From JAENVT01 sp040005915 (GTDB lineage: Bacteria > Actinomycetota > Acidimicrobiia > Acidimicrobiales > Ilumatobacteraceae), in NCBI GenBank assembly GCA_040005915.1, contig JBDTYA010000319.1:1-9649 (forward strand): a stretch of DNA of 9,649 bases, in the 5' to 3' direction. Position 1 is the stretch's first letter; every line of letters starts with the position of its first letter. The notes beneath the pieces are model-generated. The model was given only the letters and a program-made list of their open reading frames with translations. It had not been told where the DNA came from and did not search any database. Positions 1-8,067 of this stretch are shown in pieces. The position numbers were made by a program, and so were the translations under genes.

Positions 1-894
1 GGCTCGTTCTCCGCAGCTGCCCGTGCCCTGTACACCGTGCAATCCAACGTCAGCGGCCACGTCGCCCGACTGGAGCGGGAACTGGGCGTCACGCTGGTGG
101 ATCGTCAACGCGGCGGCTTGACCGACGAGGGCGTGATCGTGGTCGATCGGGCCCGCAGGGTGCTACACGAGCTCGAGGACCTGGCCGCCGAGATGTCGTC
201 ACGTGGCAACGAAGTCACTGGCGATTCGCGCCTCGGCGTGATCGGTACCACCGCGCGATGGCTGCTTCCGCAGTTGCTCGGGCAGGTCACCAGGGCCCAT
301 CCTCGTGTTCATGTGACCATTCACGAGGGAAACACCAGCAGCCTTCTCCCCCGGCTGCAGGCCTCGCAGATCGATGCCGCGATCCTCCACCTGCCGATCG
401 ACGAACCCGAGCTGCAGGTCGACGCGCTGTTCGCCGAGGATCTGCTACTGCTGGCCCACAGTCGTTTCGGCTTGTCGGGCTGCGAGACCGCATCGCTCAA
501 AGAGCTGGCCAAGATCCCGCTGCTGCTCCCGCCGCGCGGCACTGCGTTGCGGCGCATCATCGACCGCGCCGCCGCCGCCGCCGACGTCGAGCTGCAAGCC
601 CAAGCCGAGATCGACGGTGTGCGATTGCTGGCGTCGCTGGCATTCGAGGGCTACGGCCCTGCGATCGTCCCTGCCACCTCCGTGCCGCGTTGGTTGAAGG
701 GCGACTTCCACCGGGTGCAGGTTCCGGAGCTGCCGAGGCGCGTCGTCGGATGGGTGCAGCGGCGCCGGCCTGCGCCGGGCATCCCCACACGCGCACTGTT
801 GGCGGTGTTGCGCGACGTCATCGCCCTGCAGGGACCGAAGCAGCCGGGCGTGCACGTCGGCACGGAGGCATTCCCTCTCGGCCGCGCTGTCTAG
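1..894 (+). CDS. LysR-family transcriptional regulator (5' end missing)
   Basis: The frame is open from the first base and stops with TAG at 892-894, giving 297 residues. The start codon lies outside the window; LysR proteins usually have about 16-20 residues before the GSFSAAARAL motif that begins here. The visible N-terminus is the second half of the winged helix-turn-helix (SAAARAL, then VQSNVSGHVARLERELGVTL, then the wing LTDEG). A linker helix (residues about 45-65) follows, then a type 2 periplasmic-binding-like effector domain from about residue 75 (RLGVIGTTARWLLPQLL, IDAAILHLP, GYGPAIVPATSV). The GTG at 37 is not a credible start because it would cut the HTH in half. It is probably a DNA-binding, ligand-responsive regulator; the ligand is unknown. 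The carboxyltransferase gene follows after 10 bases on the same strand, so it is a possible target, but LysR proteins often control a divergent gene upstream, which is not visible here. Confidence 0.93.
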   Translation, partial: GSFSAAARALYTVQSNVSGHVARLERELGVTLVDRQRGGLTDEGVIVVDRARRVLHELEDLAAEMSSRGNEVTGDSRLGVIGTTARWLLPQLLGQVTRAHPRVHVTIHEGNTSSLLPRLQASQIDAAILHLPIDEPELQVDALFAEDLLLLAHSRFGLSGCETASLKELAKIPLLLPPRGTALRRIIDRAAAAADVELQAQAEIDGVRLLASLAFEGYGPAIVPATSVPRWLKGDFHRVQVPELPRRVVGWVQRRRPAPGIPTRALLAVLRDVIALQGPKQPGVHVGTEAFPLGRAV

Positions 895-897
895 TCT
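892..897 (+). promoter_or_regulatory. Candidate -10 box for a leaderless carboxyltransferase mRNA
   Basis: TAGTCT fits the actinobacterial TAnnnT -10 pattern and overlaps the TAG stop of the LysR gene. Exactly 7 bases separate it from the GTG start at 905, so transcription would begin at or next to the start codon. There is no Shine-Dalgarno sequence before 905, which agrees with a leaderless message. No clear -35 is seen. This is inference from sequence only. Confidence 0.4.
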
Positions 898-904
898 CGG
901 GTTC

Positions 905-2248
905 GTGCAACCCGTCGCTCTCCGCAACCGAGTCGTCGGGGCGGTCACGAGCGATGTTCGCGACTTCGAGGGACGGCAGGTGGTGTGGGTCGACGTCGAC
1001 GCCGGGTCACGCGTCGGCGCTCTCACCTCCGACTCCTCGGGCAAGATCGAGAACGCTGCGTGCACCGCGCGCCAGAAGGGCTTCCCGCTGATCGTGATCA
1101 TGCGTTCCAGCGGCGCCGACATCGTCGAGGGCTTCGCGGCTTTACACGGATGGGGCCTCGCCGCCAAGGCGCTGACCGACTGCTCGGGCGTCGTGCCGAT
1201 CATCATGGTCGTCGAAGGCCCGGCGGTCTCTGGACCGGCATTGCTGCTCGGCATCGCCGACTTCGTCGTGATGACCGCCGATTCCTATGCGTTCGTGACC
1301 GGGCCGACGATGGTCGCCGAGTTCACCGGCGTGCACATCGACAACGAGGAACTGGGAGGAGCGGCATCACATGCGCGCTACACCGGCGCCACGAGCTTGG
1401 TCGCCACCGACCTCGACGCAGCGATCGACATGGTGGCGCAGCTGCTGACATACCTGCCCCAGCACAACGACGAGGAGCCGCGCCGGTGGCCGACCGATGA
1501 TCCTGCGGATCGGCAGACGCCCGAGGCCGGCATGCTGATGCCGCAGACCTCGACCGGGAGCTACGACGTACGCGACGTGATCCGGGCGATCTGCGACGAC
1601 GGCGAGCTGCTGGAGCTGCGCGGCAGGTGGGCACCCAACGTGGTCACCGCCTTTGCGTCGATGGGTGGCATGCCGATCGGGATCGTCGCCAACCAACCCT
1701 TGGCACTGGCCGGCACCCTCGACATCCCTGCGTCGCAGAAGGCTGCGCGATTTGTCACGTTCTGCGACGCGTTCAACCTACCCATCGTCACGCTCGTCGA
1801 CACGCCCGGCTTCTACCCCGGCAAGGACCTCGAATGGCGCGGCATGATCCGCCATGGCGCCCAACTGGTGTTCGCCTACGGGCGGGCCACGGTGCCGCGC
1901 ATCTGCGTGATCCTGCGAAAGAGCTACGGCGGCGCGTACATCGTGATGGACTCGAAGACGATGGGCAACGACCTGTGCCTGGCTTGGCCGTGGGCGGAGC
2001 TGGCCGTGATGGGGGCCGGCCAGGCGGCAGCGATCCTGCAACGCCGGGCGACTCCCGAGGAACGCACCGCGTTCGAAGCCGACTACGCCGAACGATTGCT
2101 CAACCCGTACGTCGCCGCCGAGCGCGGCTTCATCGACGGCGTCATCGAGCCGGCCGAGACCCGCCAGATCATCGCCGAGGCATTGATCACGCTGATCGAC
2201 AAGCGCGAGACCCTGGTCTCACGCCCCCACGACAACACCCCCCTCTGA
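905..2248 (+). CDS. Acyl-CoA carboxylase beta subunit-like carboxyltransferase
   Basis: This 447-residue protein belongs to the biotin-dependent carboxyltransferase (crotonase-fold) family, which moves the carboxyl group from carboxybiotin to an acyl-CoA. Both halves are present. The N half has the first oxyanion-hole region GPAVSGPALLLGIADF (105-120) and LGGAASHARYTG (150-161). The C half has SYDVRDVIRAI (219-229), VANQPLALAGTLD (261-273), VTLVDTPGFYPG (295-306) and the second oxyanion hole YGGAY (341-345). It is shorter than typical 500-540 residue beta subunits: the usual N-terminal segment of roughly 60-70 residues is absent, and the protein begins near the VVG...DFEGRQV strand. The residue after GGAY is Ile346, where propionyl-CoA carboxylases have Asp. 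The start is GTG with no ribosome binding site, probably leaderless. No biotin carboxylase or carrier gene is in the window, so partner subunits must be encoded elsewhere. The acyl substrate is not assignable. Confidence 0.92.
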   Translation: MQPVALRNRVVGAVTSDVRDFEGRQVVWVDVDAGSRVGALTSDSSGKIENAACTARQKGFPLIVIMRSSGADIVEGFAALHGWGLAAKALTDCSGVVPIIMVVEGPAVSGPALLLGIADFVVMTADSYAFVTGPTMVAEFTGVHIDNEELGGAASHARYTGATSLVATDLDAAIDMVAQLLTYLPQHNDEEPRRWPTDDPADRQTPEAGMLMPQTSTGSYDVRDVIRAICDDGELLELRGRWAPNVVTAFASMGGMPIGIVANQPLALAGTLDIPASQKAARFVTFCDAFNLPIVTLVDTPGFYPGKDLEWRGMIRHGAQLVFAYGRATVPRICVILRKSYGGAYIVMDSKTMGNDLCLAWPWAELAVMGAGQAAAILQRRATPEERTAFEADYAERLLNPYVAAERGFIDGVIEPAETRQIIAEALITLIDKRETLVSRPHDNTPL

Positions 2249-2286
2249 CGAACCCTGGTGGTGGGGCTGATCTCGCGGGCCACCGC

Positions 2287-2292
2287 TAGTCT
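2287..2292 (+). promoter_or_regulatory. Candidate -10 box of the gltA promoter
   Basis: TAGTCT sits 52 bases before the gltA start, inside the same octamer (CTAGTCTC) found before the carboxyltransferase gene. Transcription would begin near 2299, inside the left arm of the palindrome at 2296-2317. No convincing -35 is visible. Low confidence because the hexamer alone is weak evidence. Confidence 0.3.
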
Positions 2293-2295
2293 CAC

Positions 2296-2317
2296 GATCG
2301 GGGCGCACGCCCCGATC
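2296..2317 (+). promoter_or_regulatory. Palindrome in the carboxyltransferase-gltA gap (operator, leader hairpin or terminator)
   Basis: The arms GATCGGGGCG and CGCCCCGATC are perfect 10-base reverse complements around a central CA. As RNA they would fold as a 9-pair stem with a GCAC tetraloop. It lies 47 bases after the carboxyltransferase stop and 27 bases before the gltA ATG. No T-run follows, so a classical intrinsic terminator is not supported. It overlaps the predicted gltA transcription start, so it could be a repressor operator or a 5'-terminal stabilising stem. Confidence 0.5.
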
Positions 2318-2333
2318 ATCGTCCGTGTCACGT

Positions 2334-2339
2334 AAGGGA
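2334..2339 (+). promoter_or_regulatory. Ribosome binding site of gltA
   Basis: AAGGGA lies 5 bases before the ATG at 2345 and supports that start, which also matches the family N-terminus. Confidence 0.65.
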
Positions 2340-2344
2340 ACAGC

Positions 2345-3613
<1,269 letters not shown>

Positions 3614-3668
3614 TCACCGAGCGGGCCGAGTGCCGGCCTGCCGATAAAGAAACCAATCCGCCGCTTAC

Positions 3669-3686
3669 GATTCCTCCGAAGGAATC
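3669..3686 (+). promoter_or_regulatory. Hairpin covering the molybdoenzyme ribosome binding site
   Basis: GATTCCT and AGGAATC form a perfect 7-pair stem with a CCGA loop. The right arm contains the Shine-Dalgarno AAGGA (3679-3683), which lies 6 bases before the ATG at 3690. If the transcript starts upstream of 3669, folding would hide the ribosome binding site. A TACGAT hexamer at 3666-3671 could instead be a -10 box, in which case the left arm would not be transcribed. Confidence 0.45.
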
Positions 3687-3689
3687 ACC

Positions 3690-5303
3690 ATGACCGAAGA
3701 ACCAAGCCGCCCGGGCGGTACGACGAGCGGCAATCCACCGCCGACCCGGAGACCGGCGCCGCGCAGCTATGGCGCAGTGGCCGGGCTGGTGGCGGGCGGT
3801 GTCGCGGTGACCATCGGCATGCTCGTCGCCGGCATCGTCGATGTCGTCTCACCGATCGACGCGGTCGGCAGCGAGTTCATCGATCGGATTCCTCCCTGGC
3901 TGAAGCGGTTGGCCATCCGCTGGTTCGGCACGAGCGACAAACTGGCCCTGCGCATCGGGATCATCGTCATCCTCGGGATCGCGGCATTGATCGTCGGCTA
4001 CTTTGCCGTCCGCAAGGTAGTCGCAGGGGTCATCGGCATCGGATCGTTCGGTGTGATCGGGGCGCTCGCCGCTTGGCACCGCCCCGGAGAGTCCTTCGGC
4101 GCGGCTCTGCCGTCGTTGATCGGAGCGGCTGTCGGGATCCCGGTGCTCGTCCTGTTGATCCGCTCGTCCCAGTCTCCGGGGATCGAGATGCCCTATCGGT
4201 CGCGGGTGCCGCTCGGTTGGGACCGCCGGCGATTCCTCGTCTCGACCGGGTCGGCCGCCGGCGCCGCGGTCGTCGCCGGTGTCATCGCCCAAGCACTCGA
4301 GACGCGACGCGTCGCGACGATTCGCCAGGCGATCCCCGACACGCTCCCCCCGGTCGCTGCCGACAGTGGCAGCGGTATCAACGGAACGACCATCTCGATC
4401 CCCGCCGACGCGACGCTCAGTCCTGTCACACCGTTCATCACCGCGTCCGACGACTTCTATCGCATCGACACGGCACTGTCATTTCCGCGCATCGACCTGT
4501 CGAGTTGGAAAGTCGAGCTCGGCGGGATGGTCGACAAACCTCTGACCTTCACGTATGCCGAGCTGCTGGCCCGCCCACAGGTCGAACGGGTCGTCACACT
4601 CTGCTGTGTGTCGAACGAAGTCGGCGGCGACCTGATCTCCAACGCCACGTTCCAGGGAGTACTGCTGGCCGGGTTGTTGAAGGAGGCGGGCGTCCAGACC
4701 GGTGCCGAGCAGGTCTACAGCGAGAGCCTCGACGGATGGACATGCGGATTCCCGGTCGAGGTCGCGCTGGACGGCCGCGACGCGATGATCGCACTCGGCA
4801 TGAACGGCGCGGCGCTGCCGCTGGAGCACGGCTTTCCGGCGCGCCTCGTCGTACCGGGGCTCTACGGCTACGTCAGCGCGACCAAGTGGCTGAGCAAGAT
4901 CACGGTGACGACGTGGGATGCCGAGGAAGGGTTCTGGGTGCCTCGCGGTTGGGCGCGGGATGCGCCGATCAAGACCGAGTCGCGCATCGACGTGCCACGC
5001 GACGGCGACAAGATCGCGGCTGGGCCGACGAAGATCGCCGGTATTGCCTGGGCGCAACACCGCGGCGTCGCCAAGGTCGAGGTGCGGGTCGACGACGGGC
5101 CGTGGCAAGAGGCCCGGTTGGGCAACGACGTCAGCGACGACGCCTGGCGGCAGTGGGTGCTCGATTGGACGCCGAGCGCCGGCAAGTACACGTTGCAGGT
5201 CCGCGCCACCGACAAGACGGGCGACACGCAAACAGCCGACAACGCGCCGCCCGATCCCGACGGCGCCACCGGCTATCACAGCCGCACCGTGAAGGTCGGC
5301 TAG
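3690..5303 (+). CDS. Membrane-anchored molybdopterin oxidoreductase, sulfite-oxidase family
   Basis: 537 residues. Four hydrophobic segments (about 28-52, 86-106, 108-128, 137-157) are followed by a cytoplasm-side twin-arginine motif, RRRFL at 179-183 after WD, and a fifth hydrophobic stretch (184-203) that looks like a Tat signal h-region. From about 245 to 410 comes an oxidoreductase molybdopterin-binding domain: VVTLCCVSNEVGGDL (301-315) carries the expected Mo-ligand cysteine, most likely Cys306 by alignment with TLQCAGN of sulfite oxidases. Then come DGWTCGFPVEVAL and GFPARLVVPGLYGYVSAKW-like sequence. The C-terminal Mo-co dimerisation (Ig-like) domain spans about 425-537 (VEVRVDDGPWQEARL, WVLDW, YTLQVRATD). 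The catalytic part should face outside the membrane after Tat export of the folded cofactor-bound domain. No haem or FeS motif is present, so electrons must go to a separate partner. Substrate is unknown; sulfite is only one possibility. The start is supported by AAGGA 6 bases upstream. Confidence 0.93.
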   Translation: MTEEPSRPGGTTSGNPPPTRRPAPRSYGAVAGLVAGGVAVTIGMLVAGIVDVVSPIDAVGSEFIDRIPPWLKRLAIRWFGTSDKLALRIGIIVILGIAALIVGYFAVRKVVAGVIGIGSFGVIGALAAWHRPGESFGAALPSLIGAAVGIPVLVLLIRSSQSPGIEMPYRSRVPLGWDRRRFLVSTGSAAGAAVVAGVIAQALETRRVATIRQAIPDTLPPVAADSGSGINGTTISIPADATLSPVTPFITASDDFYRIDTALSFPRIDLSSWKVELGGMVDKPLTFTYAELLARPQVERVVTLCCVSNEVGGDLISNATFQGVLLAGLLKEAGVQTGAEQVYSESLDGWTCGFPVEVALDGRDAMIALGMNGAALPLEHGFPARLVVPGLYGYVSATKWLSKITVTTWDAEEGFWVPRGWARDAPIKTESRIDVPRDGDKIAAGPTKIAGIAWAQHRGVAKVEVRVDDGPWQEARLGNDVSDDAWRQWVLDWTPSAGKYTLQVRATDKTGDTQTADNAPPDPDGATGYHSRTVKVG

Positions 5304-5342
5304 TCAACACTACGAAACCGCGCCGAGACGCCGGGGTGCCGG

Positions 5343-6320
5343 TCACCCGATGTCGACCATGATCTTGCCGGCGTTGGCATTCGATGCCATGTGCCGGTGC
5401 GCATCGGCAACGTCGTCGAAGGCGTAGCGGCTGTCGATGATCGGTCGGAGGGCGCCATTGTCGAACAGCGGGAGGACTTCTGCCGCGAAGCGCCGGGTCA
5501 AGGCGATCTTCTCCTCGATCGGGCGCGAGCGCAGCAAGGTGCCCGTCCACGTTGCCCGCCGTCCCATCAACATCGCAACGTTGACCGGCACCGTGCTGCC
5601 GGCCAAAAGGCCGACCTGGATGATGCGGCCCTGCAGCGCGATCGCCTGCAGGTTGCGGGCGATCTCGTCGCCGCCGACCACGTCGAGAATGGTGTCGAAC
5701 CCTGCCGGGACGGCCACGAGCGCCTCGGTGAGCCACGCCGACGGCGAGCGCTCCAGCACCAGGTCGGCGCCCAGCGCCCGGCAGAGACCCATCTTGCCCA
5801 CCGAGCAAGTGACCGCGATCCGGGCACCGATCGACTTGGCGACCTGGATCCCGGCAGTGCCGACGCCCGATGCACCGGCATGTACCAACGCCCAGCGACC
5901 GGACGTCAAACCTCCCTGGAGGACCAGCGCATCCCACGCTGTCAGGAACACTTCGGGGATCGCTGCCGCATCGGCTACACCCACCGAGGGCGGCACGGTC
6001 ATCAACTGGCGCTCGTGAGTGGCGATCAACTCTGCGTACGCGCCGCCGGCCTCGATGCCCATCACCGCGTCGCCCGGCTTCCACATCGTCACCCGTTCGC
6101 CGACCGACTCGACGGTGCCGGAGAACTCCATGCCGGGAATCTCCAGCGCCGACGGACGCGGGTTCGGGTACATCCCCATCACCTGCAGCAGATCGGCGCG
6201 GTTGAGGGCAGTGGCCCGCACCCTCACGACCACATCTTCGGGACCGCCGACGGGATCGGGAACGTCTTCGATCGTCAGCGACTCTGGTCCACCATGAGAA
6301 CGAAGTACGACAGCGCGCAT
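5343..6320 (-). CDS. PIG3-like NAD(P)H quinone oxidoreductase (zinc-free MDR family)
   Basis: 325 residues in the medium-chain dehydrogenase/reductase fold. The N-terminal GroES-like domain includes MRAVVLRSHGGPESL, NRADLLQVMGMYP (40-52), IPGMEFSGTV (61-70) and the KPGDAVMG turn. The nucleotide-binding Rossmann motif is HAGASGVGTAGIQVAK (147-162), followed by the GADLVLE and DVVGG strands typical of the family. The zinc-ligand cysteines of alcohol dehydrogenases are absent, which favours a zinc-free quinone or enone reductase using NAD(P)H. The reaction is assigned from family only; the physiological acceptor is unknown. The ATG at 6320 matches the family N-terminus. GAGGGG sits unusually close, directly against the ATG. 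It starts 29 bases after the PEP-domain gene, consistent with co-transcription. It converges with the molybdoenzyme gene, with only 39 bases between the stops. An open frame continues upstream to 7829 but is a shadow inside the neighbour. Confidence 0.93.
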   Translation of the reverse strand: MRAVVLRSHGGPESLTIEDVPDPVGGPEDVVVRVRATALNRADLLQVMGMYPNPRPSALEIPGMEFSGTVESVGERVTMWKPGDAVMGIEAGGAYAELIATHERQLMTVPPSVGVADAAAIPEVFLTAWDALVLQGGLTSGRWALVHAGASGVGTAGIQVAKSIGARIAVTCSVGKMGLCRALGADLVLERSPSAWLTEALVAVPAGFDTILDVVGGDEIARNLQAIALQGRIIQVGLLAGSTVPVNVAMLMGRRATWTGTLLRSRPIEEKIALTRRFAAEVLPLFDNGALRPIIDSRYAFDDVADAHRHMASNANAGKIMVDIG

Positions 6321-6349
6321 CCCCTCATTCTCACACGCACCCGCGAGCC

Positions 6350-7990
6350 CTACGCCTCGGCGACGATCCGCACCTCGCCGGCAACCGGGTCGACATCGAT
6401 CAGCGCACCGTCTGGGATCTCCTTCAACGCGCCGCGAGCACCGACGACAGCAGAGATTCCAAGCTCGCGCGCCAGCACCGCAGCATGGCTCAGTGGGCCG
6501 CCATCCGCTGTGACGATGGCACTGGCCAACATCAGGACAGCGTTGTAGGCGGGCGTGGTACACGGCACGACCAATACATCGCCACGGCGCAGCCGATCGA
6601 TCGCCTGCTCGGGTGAATCGGCACGACATGCGCGTCCGCGCACGATCGTGTCGCCGACCCCGACGCCGCTGAGGCCACCGGTCGAGCGCAAGCCGCTCAT
6701 ACCAAGTTGTTCGATGACGATGTTGACCATCCGCACCACATCGGCCAGCGGCTTCGGCAACAGGTCGAGCGGAGGCGCCGGTTCTGGTTCTCCGAGGCTC
6801 ATGGGCGCATCGAGGGTGGCCAGGTAGTGCCGATGGTTGCGCCGGCCGGCGAGCTCCGCCGAACCCGGCCCGCCTCCGCTCACAGTCGACAGCAGGATCT
6901 CGTGGGGATGCAGTTCGAGCGCATCGGGCGCCTCGCCGGCGCAGCCGGCCGCAACCATTCGCCGACCCATCTCGAGCATGGTCAGACGGAGCAGACCGAG
7001 GGGCCATTCGGCGGTAGTCGGACCGTTGTCGTCGCGGAGGTTCATCGCCGATCTGGCCTCCTCCAGTCGCGTGTCGAACTCCTCCTGATGTGCCATGGGA
7101 ACCCGCGCCCGAACGACCTCGATGCGATGCTGGAGACCGTCGCCCGTCGGACGCTCGACACCATCGAGGATGGTCGACAGGATCACGGCGGGGATCTCGG
7201 CCAACGTGACGCCGTCGATGTCGTAGCGACTGATCATCATCGATCCGCGGTAGAGCATGTAACGGTCGAGATCGTCGGCGGCGTCGGGGCCGAGGGCGCG
7301 GACGTCGTCGAGGCTCTGAGGCACCTTGCCCGATCGCTCGGCGGCGGCTCGCAGACGCCCGAGCATCTGCGCCGGCACGATGGTCGACGGTGACGCACCC
7401 TCCAACAACGGGATCGCGTCGATCGGCTCGACGCCCCAGTCGCGACACCCCGCGAGGTACATGCCGATCGGGCCGAGGTCGTAGCCGTGCAACCAGAAGT
7501 GGTGCTCCCAACTGGCACGGCAGTGTTCGATGACCTCGTGTACGTGCTCGACGAGTGTCGGGTCGTCGAGCTCGCCGAGGTCGACCTTCTGTATCGCCAG
7601 GTTGCCCGACTCGATCAATTCCCGGCCGCCGTGCTCCCAATCGGCCACCACCTTGCGCCACGGGCGTTCGGCGCGAGTGCGCTCGGCGGCTCTGGTGCGG
7701 CGGCGGAACTCGGGGTGCAACCGACCGACCAGACGGAGCACGAACCGGGGTGGCAGGCCCTTCGCCGGTCGGTCTGCACCGATGAGCGGGCGCAACCGGG
7801 TGTACATGAATCCGTTGACGAAGCCACAATCAAGCGTGTCGGCCGGGATGCCGACCTCGCCGAAGACCTTGCGCATTCCGGCCGGCATCGCGTGGGCCTG
7901 GATGTGTTGGACGAGTGGGGTCTCGCCGCCGACGAAATGAGATCGATCGAGCTCCCAATGCCCCGGCCCGGGCGCCTGCCAAGTCACCAT
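6350..7990 (-). CDS. PEP-utilizing enzyme with phosphohistidine domain, no ATP-grasp
   Basis: 546 residues. The C-terminus (about 465-546) is the mobile swivelling domain of PEP synthase / pyruvate phosphate dikinase: VTADGGPLSHAAVLARELGI (493-512) with the phospho-accepting His502, then SAVVGARGAL and the DGALIDVDPVAGEVRIV end. The N-terminus opens with WQAPGPGHWELDRSH, a signature I associate with actinobacterial PEP-utilizing proteins. The middle is mainly helical, with FVNGFMYTRLRP (57-68), YDIDGVTLAEIPAVILSTI (256-274) and LRDDNGPTTAEWPLGLLRL (318-336). The N-terminal ATP-grasp domain of full dikinases and of rifampin phosphotransferase is missing, as is a PEP-binding TIM barrel. By analogy with split enzymes such as phenylphosphate synthase, it could relay a phosphoryl group from a separate ATP-grasp protein to an unknown acceptor. 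None is encoded here. The ATG at 7990 is chosen because it directly precedes the conserved opening and has GGGAGG upstream; the frame stays open further 5' only as a shadow over icd. Function is not assigned. Confidence 0.85.
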   Translation of the reverse strand: MVTWQAPGPGHWELDRSHFVGGETPLVQHIQAHAMPAGMRKVFGEVGIPADTLDCGFVNGFMYTRLRPLIGADRPAKGLPPRFVLRLVGRLHPEFRRRTRAAERTRAERPWRKVVADWEHGGRELIESGNLAIQKVDLGELDDPTLVEHVHEVIEHCRASWEHHFWLHGYDLGPIGMYLAGCRDWGVEPIDAIPLLEGASPSTIVPAQMLGRLRAAAERSGKVPQSLDDVRALGPDAADDLDRYMLYRGSMMISRYDIDGVTLAEIPAVILSTILDGVERPTGDGLQHRIEVVRARVPMAHQEEFDTRLEEARSAMNLRDDNGPTTAEWPLGLLRLTMLEMGRRMVAAGCAGEAPDALELHPHEILLSTVSGGGPGSAELAGRRNHRHYLATLDAPMSLGEPEPAPPLDLLPKPLADVVRMVNIVIEQLGMSGLRSTGGLSGVGVGDTIVRGRACRADSPEQAIDRLRRGDVLVVPCTTPAYNAVLMLASAIVTADGGPLSHAAVLARELGISAVVGARGALKEIPDGALIDVDPVAGEVRIVAEA

Positions 7991-8000
7991 CTTCGATCGC

Positions 8001-8006
8001 CCTCCC
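8001..8006 (-). promoter_or_regulatory. Ribosome binding site of the PEP-domain gene
   Basis: GGGAGG on the minus strand lies 10 bases before the ATG at 7990. Spacing is slightly long but it supports this start over the upstream open frame. Confidence 0.5.
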
Positions 8007-8012
8007 GGCGCA

Positions 8013-8041
8013 ACCATACGCCGCTGCCAGACGTCGGTCGA
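8013..8041 (-). promoter_or_regulatory. Candidate promoter in the icd / PEP-domain gene gap
   Basis: On the minus strand TCGACC (8041-8036) and TATGGT (8018-8013) are separated by 17 bases, resembling -35 and -10 boxes. Transcription would start near 8006, giving a leader of about 15 bases. The -35-like box lies in a perfect 10-base palindrome CGGTCGACCG (8035-8044). If real, the PEP-domain gene and quinone oxidoreductase can be transcribed independently of icd. Confidence 0.3.
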
Positions 8042-8067
8042 CCGGGAATGGAACCCGCGTCGCCTCT

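Noticed and set aside
568..586. Run of GCC triplets in the LysR gene
   Set aside because: It encodes a short alanine run (AAAAA) in frame within an ordinary helix; normal for GC-rich coding DNA.
258..1091. Plus-strand open frame of 277 codons spanning the LysR and carboxyltransferase junction
   Set aside because: Arg/Ala/Pro-rich shadow frame overlapping two recognisable genes, with no motifs of its own.
5334..5348. Small hairpin GGGTG / CACCC in the convergent gap, considered as a bidirectional terminator
   Set aside because: Only 5 pairs, it overlaps the oxidoreductase stop codon and lacks a T-run on either strand.
6321..7829. A very long minus-strand open frame joining the quinone oxidoreductase to about 500 upstream codons, looking like a fusion protein
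   Set aside because: The upstream part is Arg/Pro-rich, has no family motifs and lies in another frame of the well-supported PEP-domain gene. The oxidoreductase begins cleanly at the family N-terminus at 6320.
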